Positions 7,454 to 19,104 are shown, counted from the stretch's first letter. The stretch is 41,964 bases of DNA from Gammaproteobacteria bacterium (GCA_028821125.1 JAPPHD010000021.1:1-41964), one strand, 5' to 3'. Program-made: numbers and translations. Notes: generated from the letters alone by a model not told the origin.

Positions 7454-10400
7454 ATGGATTCCCGCCTCGCCGAAAAACTCCCCACGGAGCCCGGTCAACG
7501 TCTGATCTGGGACAACGTCTTCGGCGCCGCGGGAGGCTACCTGGCCGCACAGGCGGCCGCGGCTCACGACTCGCTGGTGCTCATCGTCGCCAACGATGCG
7601 GAGGACGCGGTTCGCTGGCAGGACGAAATGGCCTTTTTCTCAACCGGCGGAGAAGGCGGAGTCGTCCATTTTCCGGACTGGGAGACGCTGCCGTATGACG
7701 TCTTTTCCCCCCATCCGGACATCGTTTCCGAGCGGCTCGCAACGCTCCGCTCCCTGGCGCGGCTGCGACGGGGCGTACTGATCGTTTCCGTCACCGCGCT
7801 GATGCAGCGCCTGACGCCGCCCGAGTACGTGGAGTCGCAATCGTTCGAACTGGCTGCCGGCGACGTATTCGATACCCACACCGAACGCGCGCGGCTGGAA
7901 GCCGCCGGCTACACCGCCGTGGAAACGGTTGAGAACCGGGGCGAGTTTGCCGTTCGCGGCTCTCTCATGGATATCTTTCCGGCGGGCGCCGGGGCCCCGA
8001 TCCGCATCGACATGCTCGACGACGAGATCGAGTCGCTGCGCCTGTTCGACCCGGACACCCAGCGCACCGTCGAACGGTTGCCCGCCATACGCATGCTGCC
8101 GGCCAAGGAGTTCCCCCTCGACGATGCCGCCATCGCCCGGTTCCGCAATCGCTGGCACGAGACCTTCGATGTGGATGTGCGCTCCTGCAGCGTCTACAAG
8201 GACGTTTCCGCCGGCATCCCTCCGGGCGGCATCGAATACTACCTGCCGCTGTTCTTCGACGGCCTGGCCACCCTGTTCGACTATCTGCCGCAGGGCACGC
8301 TGGTTATGCATCGCTCGATCCTCGGCGATGCCGCGGAGCACTTCCGCAAAGACATACACAGCCGCTACGAAAGCCTCGCCTACGACATCGAACGACCCAT
8401 CCTTCGGCCCGACGCCCTGTTCATCACTCCAGACCGCCTGCATGAGCGGCTCCGCGCTTATCCGCGCATCTCGCTCCACGAGCGGCAAAGGCCCGGTGCG
8501 CGCCGCCGCTCGCGGATGTTGCCGGACCTCGAAGCCAACGCGAGGCTGAAGCAGCCGGCGCAATCGCTCATCGATTTCGTGACCGCCAACCGGTCCGCGC
8601 GCTTCCTTTTTACGGCGGAGACCGCCGGGCGCCGGGAAGTGCTGTCCGAATTCCTGGCCCGGGCCGGAATCCGCGCGGAGGGCTTCCCGGACCTGTCGGA
8701 CTTTCTGGCGGGCGACGCACCGTGCGGCATCGCCACCGCACCCCTGCACCAGGGGCTCTGGGCCGACAGGCTGATACTCGTCACGGAAAGCCAGATCTTC
8801 GGCCACCGGCCCACCGGCGAGCGGGTGAGCGGCGCCCGGGTGGTCGACCCGGACCAGATCGTCCGCGACCTCTCGGAACTCTCCTCCGGCGCCCCCGTCG
8901 TCCATCTGGAGCACGGTATCGGCCGCTACCTGGGCTTGCAGACGCTGAGCGTCGACGGCTACGCCAGCGAATTCCTGACGCTGGAGTACGCCGGCGGCGA
9001 CAAGCTGTACGTGCCGGTCACCTCCCTGCACCTCATCACACGCTACACCGGCGCCGGCGACGACGCCGCGCCGCTGCACCGGCTCGGCTCGGACCAGTGG
9101 GAAAAGGCCAAGCGCCGGGCCGCCGCCAAGGCCGTGGATGTGGCCGCCGAACTGCTGAACATCCACGCCCGCCGGGCCGCCCGGGAGTCGGTCCCCCTGG
9201 CGTTCGAGCGTGCCGAGTACGAGCGCTTCGCGGCTCGGTTTCCCTTCGAACTGACCGAGGACCAGGCCCGGGCCATCGATGCCGTGGTCGACGACCTGGC
9301 CTCCGAGAAGGCCACCGACCGGCTGGTGTGCGGCGATGTGGGGTTCGGCAAGACCGAGGTTGCCATGCGCGCCGCGTTCGCCACCGTGCTGGCCGGCAAA
9401 CAGGTGGTCGTGCTGGTGCCGACGACGCTGCTCGCCCAGCAGCACCTCGACACCTTCACAGACCGGTTCGCCGACTGGCCCGTGCAGATCGAGGCGGTCT
9501 CCCGGCTGCGCACCGACCGCGAGACGGAAGCCATTCGCGAGCGCATGCAAAGCGGCCGGCTCGACATCCTCATCGGCACGCACAAGCTCCTCGGGCCGTC
9601 GTTCCGTTTCAACGATCTCGGCCTGGTGGTCATCGACGAGGAACACCGCTTCGGGGTCCGCCAGAAGGAGCGGCTGAAAGCGCTGCGGGCGGAAGTGGAC
9701 GTGATCACCCTCACCGCCACGCCCATTCCCCGCACATTGAACATGGCCATGAGCGGCATCCGGGATCTCTCCATCATCGCCACGCCGCCCGCCCGGCGCC
9801 TGTCGATCAAGACGTTCATCCAGGAGAAGCGCAACCACATCGTCCGTGAGGCGATCAACCGGGAACTGATGCGCGGCGGGCAGGTCTTCTACGTGCACAA
9901 CGAGGTTCGCACCATCGAACGGGCTGCCGAACAGGTGGCCGAACTCGCGCCGGCCGCCCGCATCGGCATCGGCCACGGCCAGATGGCCAAGCGCTCGCTT
10001 GAGCAGGTAATGAAAGACTTCCACCAGCGCCAGCTCAACGTGCTGGTGTGCACGACCATCATCGAAAACGGCATCGACATCCCCAACGCCAACACCATCG
10101 TCATCGACCGGGCCGACAAGTTCGGGCTCGCCCAGCTTCACCAGTTGCGCGGCCGGGTGGGCCGTTCGCACCGCCAGGCGTACGCCTACCTGCTGACACC
10201 GCACCCGAGCGCCATGACCGCCGATTCCGTGAAGCGCCTGGAAGCGGTGCAGGCGGCGGGCGACCTCGGCATCGGGTTCGCGCTGGCCACCCGCGACCTG
10301 GAGATCCGGGGCGCGGGCGAACTGCTCGGCGAAGAGCAGTCCGGCCAGATCGAGTCCATCGGCTTCTCGCTCTACATGGAACTGCTGCGCCGGGCGGTGA

Positions 10401-10924
10401 GCGCCATTCAGGCCGGCCAGGTCCCCAACCTCGATGCGCCGCTCGAGCCGGTCGGCCAGGAAGTGAACCTGCACTGCTCCACGCTGATCCCCGAAGACTA
10501 CCTGCCGGATGTCCATACCCGGCTCCTGATGTACAAGCGCATCGCCAACGCCGTCACGGCTGCCGACCTCGAAGCCCTGCAGGTGGAAATGATCGACCGG
10601 TTCGGGCTGCTGCCCGTGCCGCTCAGGCAACTGTTCCGCGTGACCGAACTCAAGCTCAGGCTGAACCGGCTCGGCATCGTGAAATTCGATCTGGGCGAAC
10701 GGGGCGGCCTGGTGACGGTGGGCGAGAACACGATCATCGACCCCTCCGCAGTCGTCGCCCTGGTGCGGCGGGAAGGCGCCGCCTATCGAATGGACGGCGC
10801 TTCCCGGCTACGCGTCGTCAAGGCGCTGCCAGACCTGAAGGACCGTTTCGCGTTCGCCGAGCAACTGCTTGAGGCGCTGGCGCCGGGGGAAGCCTTCAGC
10901 GGGCATCTCGCCGCGGGCGGATGA
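7454..10924 (+). CDS. mfd: Transcription-repair coupling factor Mfd
   Basis: A 1156-residue DNA translocase that displaces RNA polymerase stalled at lesions and recruits UvrA. It has a UvrB-like N-terminal half, the RNA polymerase interaction region around VVHLEHGIGRYLGL, and RecG-like helicase motifs: GDVGFGKTEVAMRA (Walker A), DEEH (Walker B), TLTATPIPRTLNMAMSG, and QLRGRVGRS. Length and order match E. coli Mfd (1148 residues). I start it at the ATG at 7454 because the open upstream frame has no resemblance to the family. A TAGAAT at 7414-7419 could be a -10 box. The 208 bp before it are shared with the divergent kor operon; I see no further clear signal there. It is followed at once by the CsiV-like gene, as in Pseudomonas. 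Confidence 0.98.
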   Translation: MDSRLAEKLPTEPGQRLIWDNVFGAAGGYLAAQAAAAHDSLVLIVANDAEDAVRWQDEMAFFSTGGEGGVVHFPDWETLPYDVFSPHPDIVSERLATLRSLARLRRGVLIVSVTALMQRLTPPEYVESQSFELAAGDVFDTHTERARLEAAGYTAVETVENRGEFAVRGSLMDIFPAGAGAPIRIDMLDDEIESLRLFDPDTQRTVERLPAIRMLPAKEFPLDDAAIARFRNRWHETFDVDVRSCSVYKDVSAGIPPGGIEYYLPLFFDGLATLFDYLPQGTLVMHRSILGDAAEHFRKDIHSRYESLAYDIERPILRPDALFITPDRLHERLRAYPRISLHERQRPGARRRSRMLPDLEANARLKQPAQSLIDFVTANRSARFLFTAETAGRREVLSEFLARAGIRAEGFPDLSDFLAGDAPCGIATAPLHQGLWADRLILVTESQIFGHRPTGERVSGARVVDPDQIVRDLSELSSGAPVVHLEHGIGRYLGLQTLSVDGYASEFLTLEYAGGDKLYVPVTSLHLITRYTGAGDDAAPLHRLGSDQWEKAKRRAAAKAVDVAAELLNIHARRAARESVPLAFERAEYERFAARFPFELTEDQARAIDAVVDDLASEKATDRLVCGDVGFGKTEVAMRAAFATVLAGKQVVVLVPTTLLAQQHLDTFTDRFADWPVQIEAVSRLRTDRETEAIRERMQSGRLDILIGTHKLLGPSFRFNDLGLVVIDEEHRFGVRQKERLKALRAEVDVITLTATPIPRTLNMAMSGIRDLSIIATPPARRLSIKTFIQEKRNHIVREAINRELMRGGQVFYVHNEVRTIERAAEQVAELAPAARIGIGHGQMAKRSLEQVMKDFHQRQLNVLVCTTIIENGIDIPNANTIVIDRADKFGLAQLHQLRGRVGRSHRQAYAYLLTPHPSAMTADSVKRLEAVQAAGDLGIGFALATRDLEIRGAGELLGEEQSGQIESIGFSLYMELLRRAVSAIQAGQVPNLDAPLEPVGQEVNLHCSTLIPEDYLPDVHTRLLMYKRIANAVTAADLEALQVEMIDRFGLLPVPLRQLFRVTELKLRLNRLGIVKFDLGERGGLVTVGENTIIDPSAVVALVRREGAAYRMDGASRLRVVKALPDLKDRFAFAEQLLEALAPGEAFSGHLAAGG

Positions 10925-11000
10925 CGGACGTCCGCCCGATTCCCGCGAACAGGGGGCGCCGGTCAGCCAGACCGCGCCACGGCTCCCGTTGAGCGGCCGA

Positions 11001-12398
11001 ATGGAGGGCGTTCCGGACCCCCTCGCCGGGCCAGGCCCACATCGCGAGGGATACCGCGCACGCCGACGGCATCGCTACCGGTTTATGGTTGCCGGCGCAC
11101 TCTGCACCCTGGCATCGGCGGTGCCCGCGCGGGCCGACGATCGCCTGGATGCATTGACCGAAAGCTGGTTCTCCATCGAGGCGATTGTCTTCCAGCGGGC
11201 CGAAACTTCGACGGCAGACGGCCCGGAACACCTGTACCGCACAGATTCCCGAAGCGTTCCGGCCGGCATCCGTTCGATTGCCGCCGATGCGCCAGGCAGC
11301 GCTTACCGCCTCAGCCCCCTGACTGCCGCGACCCTGCGGTTTCCCACCCTGTCGCTCAACTGCCCCGGGGCGCAGGACGCTTCCCCGTATCGATCGGCCG
11401 GCATTCCCGCCTGGTACCCGCGCTCATTGCGCAACGGCAACCTGCTGTCGAACCCTGTGCCGGGGCTGGTAACGCCCGATCCCGCAAGCGAACTCCCCGG
11501 CGGAGCGGCGACTCCGGCACCGGTCAGCGAGGAGCCCGGGGCATACGGCCAGCTCGTCAACGAGACCGGGGCCCAATTGCTCAACGGGCTGCCATACGAC
11601 GCCTGCACACCCGCCGGATCGGAAATCGGCGGTCCGAACGGTACGGGGCCGGATATCGACGCTCCGACCGATCGCGGACCCGCGATCGACACGGCGGATG
11701 CATCCGGTTCCAGGTTCCAGGCGGGGCACCTCTGCCCCCCGGTATCCTTCGACATCCCGGTGGCCCCCTCGCAGTCTCGTCCGTTGTGCGGCCCGCCGCC
11801 GGGGCGGCCCCCACCGGCCATCGAACCCACGCTGGAACCCCATCCCCTGCTCGACTGGCTGAACGCCGCGCGCCGGTTTGAATCCCGGCTTCGTGCCGAC
11901 AGCTACCGGACAGCCACACGCGGCACAATCCTGCGCCGGGAGGCAAACCGCATCCGCAATGCCCCCCAACTGCGCTTGTTGTGGCATGGCCGCTGGACTC
12001 AGCCGGTGCCACCGCGGAGTGCGCCCGAACCGCTGCTGATCCAGGCCGGCCGGCGCAACGACGGCGTGCATGAACTGGAAGGAACCGTCGACATCACGCT
12101 GGGCCGCTACCTCCACTTTCACGCTCAACTGTGGTGGGTCAGCCCCCGGAAAGCCCCGAACGCGAAGGGTGCGTCCCCGTCGTCCGTCCCGAATGGGGCG
12201 GAGAGCGGCTCGCACGCGCAATCTCCCGAAGGCGCCGAATACATGGTCCTGCGGGAAAGCCGGGTGATGCGCAGCGGCACCCTGCACTACCTCGACCATC
12301 CGGTTCTCGGGGTCCTGGTCCGGGCCGACCCGGTGACCGCGCCCGGCTGGCTGGCCGATGCCTCAGCCGCTTTCGAGTCCGAGCAGGGCGGCGATTAG
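11001..12398 (+). CDS. CsiV-like secreted protein (putative peptidoglycan-binding)
   Basis: A 465-residue exported protein. A signal peptide is visible: basic n-region RARRRHRYRF, hydrophobic core, then SAVPARA before the mature DDRLDAL. The mature N-terminus (WFSIEAIVFQRAE) and the C-terminal block (YLHFHAQLWW, then YMVLRESRVMRSGTLHYLDHPVLGVLVR) fit the CsiV family, known in Shewanella as a peptidoglycan-binding partner of SmpA/CsmX-type envelope functions. Between them lie about 200 residues rich in Pro, Gly, Asp and Ala, of low complexity and with no domain I recognise. The ATG at 11001 is preferred because a start at 11085 would remove the basic n-region; neither has a strong ribosome site. 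Gene order mfd-csiV-MTIP is as in Pseudomonas. Its 3' end overlaps the convergent MTIP gene by 36 bp. Confidence 0.75.
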   Translation: MEGVPDPLAGPGPHREGYRARRRHRYRFMVAGALCTLASAVPARADDRLDALTESWFSIEAIVFQRAETSTADGPEHLYRTDSRSVPAGIRSIAADAPGSAYRLSPLTAATLRFPTLSLNCPGAQDASPYRSAGIPAWYPRSLRNGNLLSNPVPGLVTPDPASELPGGAATPAPVSEEPGAYGQLVNETGAQLLNGLPYDACTPAGSEIGGPNGTGPDIDAPTDRGPAIDTADASGSRFQAGHLCPPVSFDIPVAPSQSRPLCGPPPGRPPPAIEPTLEPHPLLDWLNAARRFESRLRADSYRTATRGTILRREANRIRNAPQLRLLWHGRWTQPVPPRSAPEPLLIQAGRRNDGVHELEGTVDITLGRYLHFHAQLWWVSPRKAPNAKGASPSSVPNGAESGSHAQSPEGAEYMVLRESRVMRSGTLHYLDHPVLGVLVRADPVTAPGWLADASAAFESEQGGD

Positions 12399-13106
12399 CC
12401 GTCCGGCGCCGGCAAGCCCGGCCGCCCGATCCTTCTCCAGCGCCGCCAGATCGATGCGGGTCGGGTCCGGACCGCGGCCCGCCGCGGGATTGACGACGAT
12501 ACAGACACCCAGAACGGGCAGGCCCAGTTCCCGGGCCAGGCCTACTTCGGGCATCGCGGTCATGCCCACCAGCGTGCAGCCGTCCCGTTCCAGGCGGTCG
12601 ATCTCCGCCGCCGTTTCCAGCCTCGGCCCCTGGGTGCAGCCGTAGACGCCGCCGAGGGCGGGACGCAGCCCGATTCGTTCGGCCGCCTCCGCGGCGGCGA
12701 GACGCAACCCGGCATCGAAGGGCTCGGTAAAGTCAACATGCCGGCCTCCCGACTCATCGAAGGTGTGTGCCCGCCCCCAGGTATAGTCGATGACCTGGTG
12801 GGGAAGCACCAGATCGCCGGGCACAAGCCCCGGATCGATGGATCCCACCGTGTAGGTCGCCGCGACCCGCTCCGCTCCCATCTGTTTCAGCAGCCACAGG
12901 TTCGCGCGGTAATTGACGGCGTGCGGCGCAAGCCCGCGCGGCTCGCCGTGCCGCGGGAGCCCGATGAGTCTGCCCGCACCGAGATTTCCCGCGCGCACCG
13001 GGCCCGCTGCGGGACCGTACGGCGTTTTCAGCGAGCGATCCGTGACGGGAAGCGCGTCGATCAGCGGCAGGCCGCCGGACCCGGTAATCAGCGCGGTCGC
13101 GGTCAA
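12363..13106 (-). CDS. S-methyl-5'-thioinosine phosphorylase (MTAP/PNP family)
   Basis: A 247-residue nucleoside phosphorylase that cleaves methylthioinosine (or methylthioadenosine) to a free base and methylthioribose-1-phosphate, in purine and methionine salvage. Visible family blocks are ITGSGG at the start (usually GGTG or GGSG), PRHG, PHQVIDYTWGR, CTQGPRLET, GMTAMPE and the substrate-loop NPAAG. NPAAG and the gene order behind mfd and csiV match the P. aeruginosa MTIP, so I favour methylthioinosine over methylthioadenosine. The start is TTG at 13106, overlapping the stop of the upstream hpt gene as TTGA. That agrees with the family N-terminus; the longer open frame to 13316 does not. Its 3' end runs 36 bp into the convergent csiV-like gene. 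Confidence 0.87.
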   Translation of the reverse strand: MTATALITGSGGLPLIDALPVTDRSLKTPYGPAAGPVRAGNLGAGRLIGLPRHGEPRGLAPHAVNYRANLWLLKQMGAERVAATYTVGSIDPGLVPGDLVLPHQVIDYTWGRAHTFDESGGRHVDFTEPFDAGLRLAAAEAAERIGLRPALGGVYGCTQGPRLETAAEIDRLERDGCTLVGMTAMPEVGLARELGLPVLGVCIVVNPAAGRGPDPTRIDLAALEKDRAAGLAGAGRLIAALLGLESG

Positions 13107-13684
13107 CGCTGCCGTTCCAGGTCTTCCGGCAACGCATGGATGGCAGGCAGGTTGCGCCAGTATCCCCGATAGTCCATACCACAACCGAACAGGTACCGGT
13201 CGGGACATTCCAGCCCCGTAAAGTCTATATCCACGGCCTCGTTCCGCGGCGTCTTCTTGCGCACCAGCACCGTTGTCCAAACCCGGGCGGCGCCCTCGGC
13301 CCGGGCCCAGTCGCACACGGCCTTCAACGTGTCACCATCGTCGAGCACATCATCGACAACAAGCAGTTCCCGGCCTGCCGGATCATGGGCCGGCTTCGCC
13401 ACCCAGGTCAGCGGACCGCCCCGCGCGTAATCGCCGTACCGAGCCAGGTGGGCGTATGCGAGTTCAAGCGGAAAGTGCAGTCGCGAAAGCAACCGCCCGC
13501 AATAGACGAGACCGCCGTTCATGATGCAAAGCACCAGCGGGTTGGCGTCCCTGAGCCTTAGCGTTACCCGAACCGCCATGCGGTCAATCGCACGCGTGAC
13601 CGCCCCGGTGTCAATCACCAGTTCCGCCCGGCGCCGTGCATCCAGCACATCTTCCGGCGTACCGCTCAATTCACGACGCTTCAT
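13103..13684 (-). CDS. hpt: Hypoxanthine-guanine phosphoribosyltransferase
   Basis: A 193-residue purine phosphoribosyltransferase that joins hypoxanthine or guanine to PRPP to give IMP or GMP. The PRPP-binding signature LLVVDDVLDDGDT is at about 107-119. CIMNGGLVYCGRLLSRL (53-69) matches the pyrophosphate loop, and PDRYLFGCGMDYRGYWRNLP near the end is typical of the HGPRT C-terminus. Overlaps of ATGA with the MscS gene upstream and TTGA with MTIP downstream show tight coupling. The pairing makes biochemical sense: MTIP frees hypoxanthine, which this enzyme recaptures. Close relatives are annotated hypoxanthine-guanine phosphoribosyltransferase; base preference is not proved here. Confidence 0.9.
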   Translation of the reverse strand: MKRRELSGTPEDVLDARRRAELVIDTGAVTRAIDRMAVRVTLRLRDANPLVLCIMNGGLVYCGRLLSRLHFPLELAYAHLARYGDYARGGPLTWVAKPAHDPAGRELLVVDDVLDDGDTLKAVCDWARAEGAARVWTTVLVRKKTPRNEAVDIDFTGLECPDRYLFGCGMDYRGYWRNLPAIHALPEDLERQR

Positions 13685-14745
13685 CCCTCGGCCATGTGCA
13701 GGGTTCTGGTGGGAAAGGCGATCTCCGCGCCGTGACCTTCGATAATGTCGGCGATCCTGAACAGGACATCCTGCTTGATGGCATGGAAGTCCTCCCACAC
13801 CACCGTCTTCGTAAACGTGTACACGAAAAAATCGAGCGATGAGGGCCCGAAGGTCACGAAGTTGACCATCAGGGTGCGCGACGTGTCGATGGCCGAGTGG
13901 TTGCGGAGCATGTCCTCCACGTCGCGGACTATGGCGGGCAATACCGCAACGTCGTCGTAGCGAACGCCGATGGTCTCGTAGATGCGGCGGTTCGACATCC
14001 TTGACGGGTTCTCGACGGTGAGGCTGGTGAACGTGGAGTTGGGCACGTACAGCGGCCGCTGGTCGAACGTGCGAATGCGCGTCAGCCGCCAGCCGATGTC
14101 CTCGACGGTGCCCTCGATTTCCTGGTCGGGGGAGCGGACCCAGTCGCCCACGGAGAACGGCCGGTCCAGGAAAATCATCAGCGCCCCGAAGAAGTTGGCG
14201 AGCAGGTCCCGGGCGGCGAAACCGATGGCGATGCCGCCGATGCCGCCGAAGGCGAGCACGCCGGCTATGCTGAAGCCGAGCGCCTGCATCACCAGCAGCA
14301 CACCGGTGATGATGACGGTGGCGCGCAGCAGCTTGCTGATGGCATGGGCGGTGGTCGGGTCGACGCCCCGTTCCCGGCGATACCCCGCATCGCCCAGGTG
14401 CCCGTCGACGAAACGGATGAACCGCAGGGCGAACCACACCAGAAGCCAGATGACGGCGACGTCCCGGGCACGCCCCACGTATTGGAAAACCTCCGCCTGG
14501 GCCTGGCCGCCGACGATCTGGGCCGCCCAGCTCACCCCCATCACCCACACGCCCATGCCCAGCGGCTTGCGCAGCGCTTCCACCAACGCGTCGTCGTAGA
14601 GGTTGCGGGTTTTTTCCGTTTGCCGCGCGAAGCGGTCCATCATGATCTTGGCGGCGTAGCGGACTACCGCGGTGGCGAGCACCACCAGGAATACCTGGGC
14701 GATCCAGGTATGTTCGCTGGTCAGTCGTGCCAGGTCTTGCAGCAT
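13681..14745 (-). CDS. Mechanosensitive ion channel, MscS family
   Basis: A 354-residue inner-membrane channel of the MscS superfamily, which opens under membrane tension to protect against hypo-osmotic shock. About four hydrophobic segments precede the pore helix region (SIAGVLAFGGIGGIAIGFAA), which has the Gly/Ala-rich pattern of TM3 in MscS. It is followed by DLLANFFGALMIFLDRPF, VGDWV and the beta domain GTVEDIGWRLTRIRTFDQ with VPNS. The C-terminal alpha/beta domain is present. The ATG at 14745 with an upstream GGAG is preferred over the longer frame to 14901, which would run into the lexA operators. It is the first gene of an operon with hpt and MTIP. Confidence 0.92.
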   Translation of the reverse strand: MLQDLARLTSEHTWIAQVFLVVLATAVVRYAAKIMMDRFARQTEKTRNLYDDALVEALRKPLGMGVWVMGVSWAAQIVGGQAQAEVFQYVGRARDVAVIWLLVWFALRFIRFVDGHLGDAGYRRERGVDPTTAHAISKLLRATVIITGVLLVMQALGFSIAGVLAFGGIGGIAIGFAARDLLANFFGALMIFLDRPFSVGDWVRSPDQEIEGTVEDIGWRLTRIRTFDQRPLYVPNSTFTSLTVENPSRMSNRRIYETIGVRYDDVAVLPAIVRDVEDMLRNHSAIDTSRTLMVNFVTFGPSSLDFFVYTFTKTVVWEDFHAIKQDVLFRIADIIEGHGAEIAFPTRTLHMAEG

Positions 14746-14859
14746 GGAACGGGCTCCGGCGATCGGGGGGAATGCGGCTTGCGCGAACGCGGGATTGTAG
14801 CAGCGAAGGGCGCCGGAGACTCCGAGCGTAAAACGCGGGGCTGTGCAAACGGATCGATA

Positions 14860-14875
14860 CTGTATACAATTCCAG
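14860..14875. promoter_or_regulatory. LexA (SOS) box 1
   Basis: CTG-N10-CAG with an AT-rich core (CTGTATACAATTCCAG), matching the gammaproteobacterial LexA operator. It lies 38 bp upstream of lexA and 115 bp from the divergent MscS gene. Confidence 0.85.
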
Positions 14876-14879
14876 ACAT

Positions 14880-14895
14880 CTGTATATTCAATCAG
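14880..14895. promoter_or_regulatory. LexA (SOS) box 2
   Basis: A second CTG-N10-CAG operator (CTGTATATTCAATCAG), 20 bp downstream of the first, start to start. That is close to two helical turns, so two LexA dimers could sit on the same face. Paired operators before lexA are known from E. coli and give autoregulation. Confidence 0.88.
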
Positions 14896-14912
14896 GTCCA
14901 AGGCTGAAAGAC

Positions 14913-15512
14913 ATGGAAAACCTCACCGCCAGGCAGGCCCAGGTTCTCGATATCGTGCGCCGGCATATCGTGGAAACCGGGTATCCGCCGACCCGGGCAG
15001 ACATCGCCAACGAACTCGGCTTCAAGTCACCAAACGCGGCCGAGGAGCACTTGCGGGCCCTGGCCAGAAAGGGCGCCATCGAGATGGTTCCCGGCACCTC
15101 CCGGGGCATTCGGCTGCCCGAGGAGCAGGGTCTGCCCGTCATCGGCCGGGTCGCCGCCGGCAGCCCCATTCTCGCGGAAGAACACATCGAAGACCGGGTC
15201 GACCTGCCCGCCGATTTCTTCCGTCCGCGGGCGGACTTTCTGCTGCGGGTCAAGGGCGACAGCATGATCGGCGCGGGCATTCTCGACGGCGACCTGCTGG
15301 CCGTGCACAAGACGCCCGAAGCGCACAACGGCCAGATCGTGGTCGCCCGGGTCGATGAGGACGTCACCGTCAAGCGCTTCCAGCGCACCCGCAACCGGGC
15401 ACGCATCAGCCTGCTGCCGGAAAACGACGACTACGCACCCATCGAAGTCGATCTGCGGGAACGGGAATTCGCCATCGAAGGCCTGAGCGTAGGGATCCTG
15501 CGCCGCACCTGA
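14913..15512 (+). CDS. lexA: LexA SOS repressor
   Basis: A 199-residue repressor that binds SOS boxes and cleaves itself when RecA filaments form on damaged DNA. The N-terminal winged helix-turn-helix (about 1-70) includes [10 protein letters not shown] and [11 protein letters not shown]. The self-cleavage site is Ala82-Gly83 in VAAGSP. The catalytic Ser117 lies in GDSM and Lys154 in VTVKRF. Two LexA boxes lie at 14860-14875 and 14880-14895. It points away from the MscS-hpt-MTIP operon and towards topA, as lexA and topA are close together in Pseudomonas too. No cell-division inhibitor gene follows it here. Confidence 0.97.
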   Translation: MENLTARQAQVLDIVRRHIVETGYPPTRADIANELGFKSPNAAEEHLRALARKGAIEMVPGTSRGIRLPEEQGLPVIGRVAAGSPILAEEHIEDRVDLPADFFRPRADFLLRVKGDSMIGAGILDGDLLAVHKTPEAHNGQIVVARVDEDVTVKRFQRTRNRARISLLPENDDYAPIEVDLREREFAIEGLSVGILRRT

Positions 15513-15513
15513 T

Positions 15514-15531
15514 CAAGCGCGGCAACGCTTG
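15514..15531. terminator. Small hairpin between convergent lexA and topA
   Basis: CAAGCG and CGCTTG form a perfect 6-bp stem with a 6-base loop, just past the lexA stop. There is no T-run on either side, so a factor-independent terminator is only a weak call. Confidence 0.25.
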
Positions 15532-15586
15532 TGTCGGAAGCCGGGCTCCTGGAGTACGTCGTTGCTGGTCGCCGGAACGCGAATTG

Positions 15587-18307
<2,721 letters not shown>

Positions 18308-18366
18308 GGACTCTCCAAATGGTGAGCGGGATTCGCGCAGCGATTCGAACGCGCGAAAGCGGCGCG

Positions 18367-18396
18367 TTTATACGGCGAGGGCAAAAGAGCTGTCAA
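18367..18396 (-). promoter_or_regulatory. Sigma-70 promoter of topA
   Basis: On the minus strand a perfect TTGACA (plus-strand positions 18391-18396) and TATAAA (18367-18372) are separated by 18 bp, about 60 bp upstream of the GTG start of topA. The 150-bp gap between topA and the preceding small gene holds nothing else I can identify. Confidence 0.7.
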
Positions 18397-18457
18397 GAAT
18401 TTGCGGCTTGGATTTGTGTGCGAAAAAGCCCAATAGCAGTGTCAGACATATTCCTTT

Positions 18458-19012
18458 TTAGCTGTCCGTTTCGGTCAATCGCCGGGTCAGTTCCGCATCG
18501 ATCGCGATCAGCTTCTCACCCATCGCGACCAGCGACTTCCTGAGCGCCCCGACCGTCTCGCCGTTGGCAGGGAAACGTTCGAGCCAATAGCAGGCAAGCC
18601 TCCCGCCGTCCAGTTCCAACGCGACGGCATCTCCCGGCAGGCCGGCCAACAGCGGCTCCAATGCCGGCAGCACGTCCGGCGCTGCCGGCGCTTCCCGTTC
18701 GGAGTCGAACTGCCAGCCGGTGCGTTCCGAGCGCAGGAGCCGCCACGGCCCCAGGTGTTCCAGCCTGGCGCGCAGCGGCATTGCATAGGAAACGCTGTCG
18801 TGAACCGGTGCGCGCCGCTCCCCGCCGGCGCTCACCAACTCCTCGGCGGGGGCGTCGAGATTGCGCACGGAGTTCAGCTCCACCACCAGGCCACACCGCC
18901 GGGCTTCGAGCCGGAGTGCGGCCAGGCGCCGGTCCTTCCGTGTAGGCGCAAGATACAGAACCGGCCCGACGACCAGCCCCAGCGCAAGCAGAATGACGAT
19001 CCATGCCACCAT
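18458..19012 (-). CDS. Small membrane-anchored protein of unknown function upstream of topA
   Basis: Encodes 184 residues. A single hydrophobic segment at about 3-22 (WIVILLALGLVVGPVLYLAP) followed by TRKDRR suggests an N-terminal anchor with the rest in the cytoplasm. The soluble part is rich in Leu, Ala, Arg and Glu, has no cofactor or catalytic motif I can identify, and ends with a charged helix. Hypothetical proteins of similar layout sit by topA in Pseudomonas, so it may be the counterpart; that is inference from position. The ATG at 19012 has AAGGAG about 12 bases upstream, somewhat far. It is divergent from usp. Confidence 0.72.
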   Translation of the reverse strand: MVAWIVILLALGLVVGPVLYLAPTRKDRRLAALRLEARRCGLVVELNSVRNLDAPAEELVSAGGERRAPVHDSVSYAMPLRARLEHLGPWRLLRSERTGWQFDSEREAPAAPDVLPALEPLLAGLPGDAVALELDGGRLACYWLERFPANGETVGALRKSLVAMGEKLIAIDAELTRRLTETDS

Positions 19013-19047
19013 CGCGTTCTAGTGCTCCTTCCCACAGGACACCAGCC

Positions 19048-19077
19048 TTGAGCGTACCCCGGCTTGGAGTGTATCGT
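19048..19077 (+). promoter_or_regulatory. Candidate promoter of usp-slt-tatD
   Basis: TTGAGC (19048-19053) and TATCGT (19072-19077) are 18 bp apart, 27 bp before the GTG start of usp. Each hexamer matches its consensus at four of six positions. Confidence 0.35.
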
Positions 19078-19104
19078 CAGTGCCGGGTCAAGTGGAGGCG
19101 CGGC

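Noticed and set aside
7640-10630. A 996-codon open frame on the strand opposite mfd
   Set aside because: It mirrors the codon pattern of a high-GC gene, has no recognisable domain, and is fully covered by the certain mfd gene. Similar long shadows opposite gap, korA, the flavoprotein, batD and pepN are rejected for the same reason.
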